Source: Jaminaea rosea
Taxonomy: Eukaryota; Basidiomycota; Exobasidiomycetes; Microstromatales
NCBI RefSeq assembly: GCF_003144245.1
Contig: NW_020289977.1
Span: 930,001-994,000 of the forward strand
Direction: 5' to 3'
DNA: 64,000 bases
Of the stretch, positions 58,491-64,000 are shown one piece after another. Below the pieces are notes generated by a model. It was not told where the DNA came from. It did no database searches and saw only the letters and a list, made by a program, of their open reading frames with translations. A program made the translations under genes and the position numbers. Within the stretch, counting starts at the first letter, position 1, and every line of letters begins with the position of its first letter.

Positions 58491-58742
58491 GGCGGTAGCG
58501 GCTGCCACGGTCTGCTTGGCGATGGTGTAAGGTGGTGATGTGGCAGGTGGTGTTGGTTTGGTTGGTCCGTTGCCGCGTCGCCCCCGCAGGAAGACACAGG
58601 CTCTCTCTGACGTCTGGAGCGGTGCGGCTCTGAGCGGCGCCACACTCTGGCCGCATTGGCTGACGTCAGCAACTCCGACATTTGGCTTATCCGGTCGCTT
58701 GACTCGTTCTTCCTTCTCCACCACCACCATCATCTCACGACC
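58491..58742. promoter_or_regulatory. Divergent promoter, USE1 / TRP5
   Basis: 252 bp between start codons. It contains TGACGTC (58608-58614), a 12-bp palindrome with a perfect CRE core (58659-58670) and TGACTCG (58700-58706). Confidence 0.5.
58608..58706 (+). promoter_or_regulatory. CRE/GCN4-like bZIP site cluster upstream of TRP5
   Basis: TGACGTC at 58608-58614, the palindrome GCTGACGTCAGC at 58659-58670 (full CRE TGACGTCA) and TGACTCG at 58700-58706, 37 bp from the TRP5 ATG. CRE sites are bound by ATF/CREB and GCN4-type bZIP proteins. The sites also face USE1. Confidence 0.5.
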
Positions 58743-61048
58743 ATGGCAGAGCATATCAAGGCCACGTTCAAGGCGAAAGCTGACAAGGTGCGTAGGCGCA
58801 TGTAGACGACGTGTATCGTAGACAGAACGCCTGGCTCACACTGTCTTCTGCCACTCTCCCACAGAACGAGGCGGCCTTTGTGGCTTTCGTAACCGCAGGC
58901 TTCCCTGCCAAGGAGGACACCGTCGACATCCTCCTCGGTCTCGAGGCAGGGGGTGCAGACATCATTGAGCTCGGCGTGCCCTTCTCTGACCCGCAGGCAG
59001 ATGGTCCTGCCATTCAGCGCAGCAATGAAGTCGCACTGGCGCAGGGCGTCAATTACAAAATGTGCTTGGGATACGTCAGCGAGGCAAGACGGCGCGGCCT
59101 CAAAGCGCCAGTCGTCTTCATGGGATACTACAACCCTCTTCTGGCTCATGGAGAGCAGAAGGCTGTCACTGATGCCAAGGAGGCGGGAGCAAATGGTTTC
59201 ATCGTAGTAGACTTGCCGCCTGAGGAGGCAGAGGACTTCCGTGCTTGCTGCACAAAGGAGGGGTGAGTACGGGTCGAGCCCAAATTACTGCTCTATTGCA
59301 ATGCTGACTTTACCCTGTCATTTCCATCGTACACCAGCATGTCATTCATCCCCCTCATTGCCCCGTCAACAACTCCTAAGCGCACTCAGCATCTGGCCAA
59401 GCTCGCCGACTCGTTCATCTACGTCGTCTCCAAGATGGGCGTCACCGGCGTCTCCAACACCGTCAATCAGTCCCTTCCCGAGATGCTCAACCGCATTCGC
59501 ACGGTTAGCAACGCCTACCTTGCCGTCGGCTTTGGTGTCGCCACGCGCGAGCACTTCGTCGAAGTCGGCGAACACTCGGACGGAGTCGTCATCGGCAGCA
59601 AGCTCGTCGCAGTCCTGCGTGATGCACCAGGTTCTACTGCAGAGCGAGCCAAGGCGGGTGAGGATTACTGCGCCTCAATTACAGGAAAGAAGACCGGCGG
59701 CATTCAGCGTTCTCAGCCGCTCCGCATCAAGGACGCAATTGACATTCCAGACTCGATCCCCACACCTAAGCTCGATGGCGTAGTCAATGGCGATCGCCCT
59801 CCCATTCCCGGCCTCGACCCAGTCCCCGACTCCAAGGGTGTGCTCCGCCCTCCTCGCTTCGGCAAGTTCGGAGGCCAATACGTCCCGGAAGCCCTCTACG
59901 ACTGTCACGCCGAGCTGGAGAAAGCCTACCTCGATGCTCTGGCCGACCCCGCCTTCTGGAAAGAGTTTGAGTCCCACTACGAGTACATCGGCCGCCCCTC
60001 CGAACTCTACTTCGCTGAGCGTCTCACCGAATATGCGGGCGGGGCCAATATTTGGCTCAAGCGCGAGGATTTGAACCACACTGGCTCGCACAAGATCAAC
60101 AATGCCATTGGACAGGCTCTCCTCGCTAAGCGATTGGGTAAGCCGAGGATCATCGCAGAGACCGGAGCGGGGCAGCACGGTGTTGCTACTGCTACGGCCT
60201 GCGCCAAATTCGGCCTGGAGTGCGTCGTGTACATGGGCGCAGAGGATGTGCGCAGGCAAGCGCTCAACGTCTTCCGTATGAAGATGCTTGGCGCCAAGGT
60301 CGTCGCCGTCGAGAGCGGGTCGAAGACGCTCAAGGACGCCATCAATGAGGCAAATCGCGACTGGGTCACCAACCTGTCCAACACGCACTACATCGTAGGC
60401 TCGGCGATTGGTCCCCATCCGTTCCCCAGCATCGTGCGCGAGTTTCAGCAAGTGATCGGCGCAGAGACCAAGAAGCAGATGCAGGAGAAGCGCGGCAAGC
60501 TGCCCGAGGCCGTAGTAGCCTGCGTGGGTGGTGGGTCGAACGCAATCGGCATGTTCCATCCCTTTGTTGAGGACAAGTCCGTCCGCCTCATCGGCGTTGA
60601 AGCGGGCGGAGACGGGGTAGACACCAACCGCCACTCTGCGACGCTGAGCAAGGGCACTCCGGGCGTCCTGCATGGCGTTAAGACGTACCTTCTTCAGGCA
60701 CCAGACGGGCAAATCACCGAAACCCACTCCATCTCTGCTGGGCTGGACTACCCTGGTGTTGGACCAGAGCACGCCTTCCTCAAAGACTCCGGCCGCGCAG
60801 AGTACACGGTCGCCACCGACGAGGATGCGCTGCGTGCTTTCAGGCTGGTGTGTGAGAAGGAGGGCATTGTGCTTGCGCTCGAGACGAGCCATATGGCTTT
60901 CGCGCTTGTCAATGAGGCGAGGAAGATGCCCAAGGGCACGGATATTGTCGGGTGCGCGTCAGGCAGGGGAGACAAGGATGTTGAGCAGATCTGCGCAGCG
61001 CTCAAGGAGAAGGGGTGGAGCGACAAGTTGGACTGGCACATTGCGTGA
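58743..61048 (+). CDS. TRP5: Bifunctional tryptophan synthase (alpha-beta fusion)
   Basis: Exons 58743-58787 (15 codons), 58865-59262 and 59338-61048 encode 717 residues. The alpha domain (to about 270) has [28 protein letters not shown] with the catalytic Glu 50 and Asp, [30 protein letters not shown] and [10 protein letters not shown] linker leads to the beta domain (from about 310), with [29 protein letters not shown] carrying PLP Lys 400, [13 protein letters not shown], the phosphate-binding GGGSNAIG and [10 protein letters not shown]. It makes Trp from indole-glycerol phosphate and Ser, with indole channelled between domains. The fused order is the standard fungal one. CRE and GCN4-like sites lie upstream. 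Confidence 0.97.
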
Positions 61049-61202
61049 GTGTGGCGCCAGAAGGGGCGGCGTAGGGCACTTTGCTTCTTGTCTGCTTGTG
61101 ATAGTGTATTAGAATTGAGCATCCCTTTCACTTCTCTAAGTTATCGGCGTGAATCCGACTCAACTCCATGGGCCTGCCCATCTTCTCTCTACTGTACCTC
61201 GC

Positions 61203-62031
61203 TCAATCTGCCAACCTCTTGGCCAAGGTATCCCTCTGCTTCTGCAATGCGGCCACCTTCTCCTCCTGGCTAGCATTATAGCTAACGTTGATCTGGTTGA
61301 AGGGGTTTGAAGGCGACTTCTTGAACTCCTCGAAGAGCTCATTCTCATACTGCTGCTTGCGCAGTCCTGGTCGCTCCTGACGGATGCGGGGCATCTCTGC
61401 CTCTTTGTACGCTTCAAAGGCGGCCTGCGAGCGAGCAGAGGGGCAGGGAAGGGAGATGTGAGAGGCAGCAAGGTCAGCTTGGTGTCGTTGCTGCTCACCT
61501 TGAATCTCCTCTCGGGATGCGCGTCAATCATCCCAGCCTTAGCCCCGACCTTATCCTTGGCCGTACTCTCCCCCGTCAGACTCAACGCGCCAATGGCGTC
61601 ATCGATATTGCTCGCACTGAAGCTTTGAATGGCATCATCCAAGCCTGAGGGAGGCCCTGCAGACTTGGCAGGCGCAGACTTGGCTGCTTTACCTCCTCCA
61701 GCTCCTCCCTTTGCCTTGACCGTCTTGGGCAGGTCTGCCTCGTCCTCCTGCTTGAGACGGTCAAGCTCAGCCTTCTTTGCTGCTGCTGCGGCTGCCTTTG
61801 ATGCTTTGTCGTCCGCCTTGGAGCGACCTTTTGCTCCTTGCTCCCACTTTGCCGCTTCTGCTTCCTCGGCCTTGGCGTTAGCTGCAGCTGCCTTTGCGTT
61901 GGCGGCGTCCTCCTTGCGGGCTCGGCCGGCTGCTGCTTTTGAGTTGCCTGGGGCGAGAGGTGGCGGGAAGGAGGGATGAGCTAACTCGTCTCTCGATGGT
62001 GAACGTCCGGCTGCTCACCCTTTGGTGCCAT
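61203..62031 (-). CDS. Lso2/CCDC124 family ribosome-associated protein
   Basis: Exons 62031-62019 (13 nt), 61947-61499 and 61424-61203 encode 227 residues. The spliced N-terminus MAPKGNSKAAAGRARKEDAANAK, the long Ala/Lys/Glu helix, then SGLDDAIQSFSASNIDDAIGAL and AAFEAYKEAEMPRIRQERPGLRKQQ and a terminal NPFNQINVSYNA are the CCDC124/Oxs1 pattern (DUF1014). The shorter yeast homologue is Lso2. These proteins bind the A/P site region of idle ribosomes and help recovery from starvation; the function is inferred. The first exon is just four codons plus one base, so the true start depends on correct splicing. It is divergent from the RED gene. Confidence 0.9.
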
Positions 62032-62291
62032 GATGGGTGAGTGTCGTTCGCGGTGATATCGAGTGAAGAGAAGGAAGACAAGTTCTCGTGTGCCGTACCT
62101 TTCCACACCTTCGTGGCCTTTCGAGGTGCGAGGCAAGCGCTCGCACGACGCTCAGTCCGCCATCGGCCGGGGCGTCGTCTCGTTTTGGGCGGCAAGGGAC
62201 AAGTGGAGTCGAACGAGGCGCATCCTGCAGAGCCAACGGAAAGAAAGGTTGCCTTCGCACTTACTACGGCGCAGCCATCGTTCTCGCAGGC

Positions 62292-63986
62292 ATGGATCAG
62301 GAAGCCTTTCGCAGCCTCCTCTCCTCGTCCGGCGCCTCATCCTCGTCTGGCGCGCCGCGAGCAGCCTTTGGGTCTACGCAGAAGCGTCCACGTCCACGTC
62401 CGCAGGCCGCTCTCAGTCAGCACGACGACGACGACTATCGCAAGCATCGCCCCTCGCAAGACGCAGATACCAATGTTGAAGACGAGCAACCTAAGCAACG
62501 CGGCCCAAAGTGGAACAGCGCCACAGGGGAAGCCTACGTAGATCGCGCTGCTGCCCGGCGCGAAGGGCGCGAACCGGGAGAGGATGACGAGGAAGCGGCG
62601 AGCGTACGCGCTTTGCATGAGGAGTGGAGACAGAAGTGGCTAGCGGCTGATACCGAGGAGCAGAGACGGGAGGTCGAGGAGCAGATGGCCTTCCTGGGTG
62701 GAGATGCAAAGCATTCCATCTTGGTGAAAGGGCTGGATTATGCGCTTCTTGCGCAGCAGAGGGCCAAGGCTGGCGGTGCAAGAGGGGAAGAGGACGATGA
62801 TCTGGAGCAAGCATATGCAGGCGCTAGGCAGTCACCTGGCGAAGCTGAGTCGTCAAAGTCATCAGCATCCTCGGCGAAGCGCTCCCGGCAGGAGATTCTC
62901 GATGCCCTGAAGCGGCGCAAGCTTGACCGCGGAGACGCTAGCTCACCACCGCAGCCTCAGCTCAGCGAGGAGCTACGAAAGCAGCGCGAAGCCGAGGAGG
63001 AAAGACAGAGGCATCTTTCCAAATTCAAGCCGATTGGAGCAGGCACGAGTGGCCAGCTGGAGAAGGTCATCATTACAAAGGATGGAAAGAGACTGCGCAA
63101 GAAGGTCAAGAAGCCGGCAGACGGGCCGACAGCAAATGGTGCAAGAGAGCCAGTCAAGCCGGCTGCTACTATCGCTCCATCCAATGCTGCAGTCTCATCT
63201 TCTTCGGCGCCGTCGCCGTCATCACCGTCCTCGAGGCCTGCCGTAGCGACCAAGCCTGCTCCGCCGGCGCCGCTTCCATCCAAGAGGGACTTCGCGCCTC
63301 GTCAGCTGAAGAAAGGCTCCGGTGCTGTCTCCACCTCGGAAACACCCGCAAAGGAGCATGAAAGCGCTCCGGCGTCTGTTGCTGTCAGAGAGAAGAGAGA
63401 TCAGCCTGTGTCGTCCGGAGCAGACGACGTGGACGGTAGCAACCACACACGTCAAAATCAGGCAGACGACCTTGACGAAGAAGAGGAAGACATCTTTGCG
63501 GACGCGGGAAGATGGACTGGGCTGGACGCCGACGACGATGAAGATGACGAGGAGCGGCGGTCCAAAGCTGTGGAGCCGAACGCTCGCGGCAAAGACGCAG
63601 CCGACTTACCCCTTCTGCCTGCTCTCAGCGCTTCAGGCAAGCGCGACTGGTTCGGTGACGGCGAGGAGGAAGAAGACAGGAAGGAGGAGCCAGCAGCCTC
63701 GCTCCAACCTCCGGTTCACGTATCTCCTTCACGCCAGCAGACGCAAACCGACGCAGAACAGCCGAATGCGCCCGAGGCGTCGACAGGTCGCCTCCAAGGT
63801 CTAAGCGATTCTGCCCTCCCTTCGTCCTGGTCGCGGCACCTCCTCGAACAAGAGCGAGAACGTGAGGCTCGTGCTGAAAGGAAGAAGGAGGAAGCGAGAC
63901 GAGAGAGGGTGAATAAGAAGAGGGAAAAGAAACGCGCGGAGAGAGAGGGAGCAGAGGGTGCGCAAGGAGGTGCCGGATCAGAGTAA
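62292..63986 (+). CDS. RED/IK-like spliceosomal protein
   Basis: Single exon, 564 residues. The RED N-domain is seen as PKWNSATGEAYVDRAAARREG (a RDRA-x-ERR-type motif), FLGGDAKHSILVKGLDYALLAQQRAKA, which is the best-conserved RED element. Later parts have a basic stretch (EILDALKRRKLDRGD, DGKRLRKKVKKP), acidic runs (DLDEEEEDIFADAGRWTGLDADDDEDDEE), WFGDGEEEEDR and a charged Arg/Glu C-terminal helix. RED (IK) is a component of the spliceosomal B complex together with SMU1 and MFAP1. Fungal members of smuts keep this part. The start is ATG 62292; frame is open upstream but non-ATG. It ends 14 bp before the window edge. Confidence 0.85.
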   Translation: MDQEAFRSLLSSSGASSSSGAPRAAFGSTQKRPRPRPQAALSQHDDDDYRKHRPSQDADTNVEDEQPKQRGPKWNSATGEAYVDRAAARREGREPGEDDEEAASVRALHEEWRQKWLAADTEEQRREVEEQMAFLGGDAKHSILVKGLDYALLAQQRAKAGGARGEEDDDLEQAYAGARQSPGEAESSKSSASSAKRSRQEILDALKRRKLDRGDASSPPQPQLSEELRKQREAEEERQRHLSKFKPIGAGTSGQLEKVIITKDGKRLRKKVKKPADGPTANGAREPVKPAATIAPSNAAVSSSSAPSPSSPSSRPAVATKPAPPAPLPSKRDFAPRQLKKGSGAVSTSETPAKEHESAPASVAVREKRDQPVSSGADDVDGSNHTRQNQADDLDEEEEDIFADAGRWTGLDADDDEDDEERRSKAVEPNARGKDAADLPLLPALSASGKRDWFGDGEEEEDRKEEPAASLQPPVHVSPSRQQTQTDAEQPNAPEASTGRLQGLSDSALPSSWSRHLLEQEREREARAERKKEEARRERVNKKREKKRAEREGAEGAQGGAGSE

Positions 63987-64000
63987 CGCGCCAGGTTGAT

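Noticed and set aside
59675-60892. 405-codon minus-strand open frame antisense to TRP5
   Set aside because: Mirror of the highly codon-biased TRP5 beta domain; high GC at third positions leaves the opposite strand free of stops.
1-64000. Mobile elements, virus-like elements, CRISPR arrays, rRNA
   Set aside because: No reverse transcriptase, integrase, transposase, capsid-like or Cas-like protein is visible, and no long direct or terminal repeat was noticed.

Overview
The window looks like a gene-dense, intron-poor chromosomal segment of a basidiomycete fungus, most likely a smut relative (Ustilaginomycotina). I infer this from the high GC content, the many kilobase-scale single-exon genes, the short introns (about 65-115 bp) that mostly start GTGAGT/GTGAGC/GTGCGT and end CAG, the short distances between genes, and fungal-type proteins such as a rhodanese-tyrosine phosphatase, HSE1, a bifunctional tryptophan synthase and an ARO7-type chorismate mutase. 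I see no transposon, virus-like element, CRISPR array, rRNA or tRNA gene.

Layout. 0-8 kb: a cut-off UVRAG/Vps38-like gene (-), a citramalyl-CoA lyase-like enzyme (+), a two-TM mitochondrial protein (-), a REX4-type exonuclease (+), an unrecognised small protein (-) and cytosolic asparaginyl-tRNA synthetase (+). 8.5-21 kb: a large rhodanese-PTP (+), PKA catalytic subunit (-), frataxin (+), an NTF2/SnoaL-like protein (-) and a kinesin (+). 21-34 kb: an SLC12-type cation-chloride cotransporter (-), a PGM2-like phosphopentomutase (+), a mitochondrial carrier (-), a ZNHIT2-like HIT finger protein (-) and Nup85 (+). 34-47 kb: AMP deaminase (-), an unrecognised 885-aa protein (+), a conserved fungal membrane protein (+) and symplekin/Pta1 (+). 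47-64 kb: chorismate mutase (-), HSE1/STAM (+), D-amino-acid oxidase (-), histidinol-phosphate aminotransferase (+), a ZIP zinc transporter (-), USE1 SNARE (-), tryptophan synthase (+), Lso2/CCDC124 (-) and RED/IK splicing factor (+).

Most neighbours are divergent or convergent pairs, with intergenic distances from 27 bp up to a 2.0-kb stretch without genes upstream of the zinc transporter. Most genes are housekeeping functions with no operon-like link. One possible theme is amino-acid metabolism: ARO7, HIS5 and TRP5 lie within 14 kb, and the HIS5, TRP5 and AsnRS promoters carry GCN4/CPC1-like or CRE-like sites. The more unusual points are a 9-nt microexon, a very long insertion inside a phosphatase domain, a rhodanese domain without its cysteine, introns that cut near conserved motifs after tiny first exons, and a 30-bp alternating pyrimidine-purine tract in the gene-free region. 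I did not find a convincing new biological system.

Start codons were set to in-frame ATGs. Exon boundaries were read by eye from splice consensus, reading-frame continuity and family conservation.
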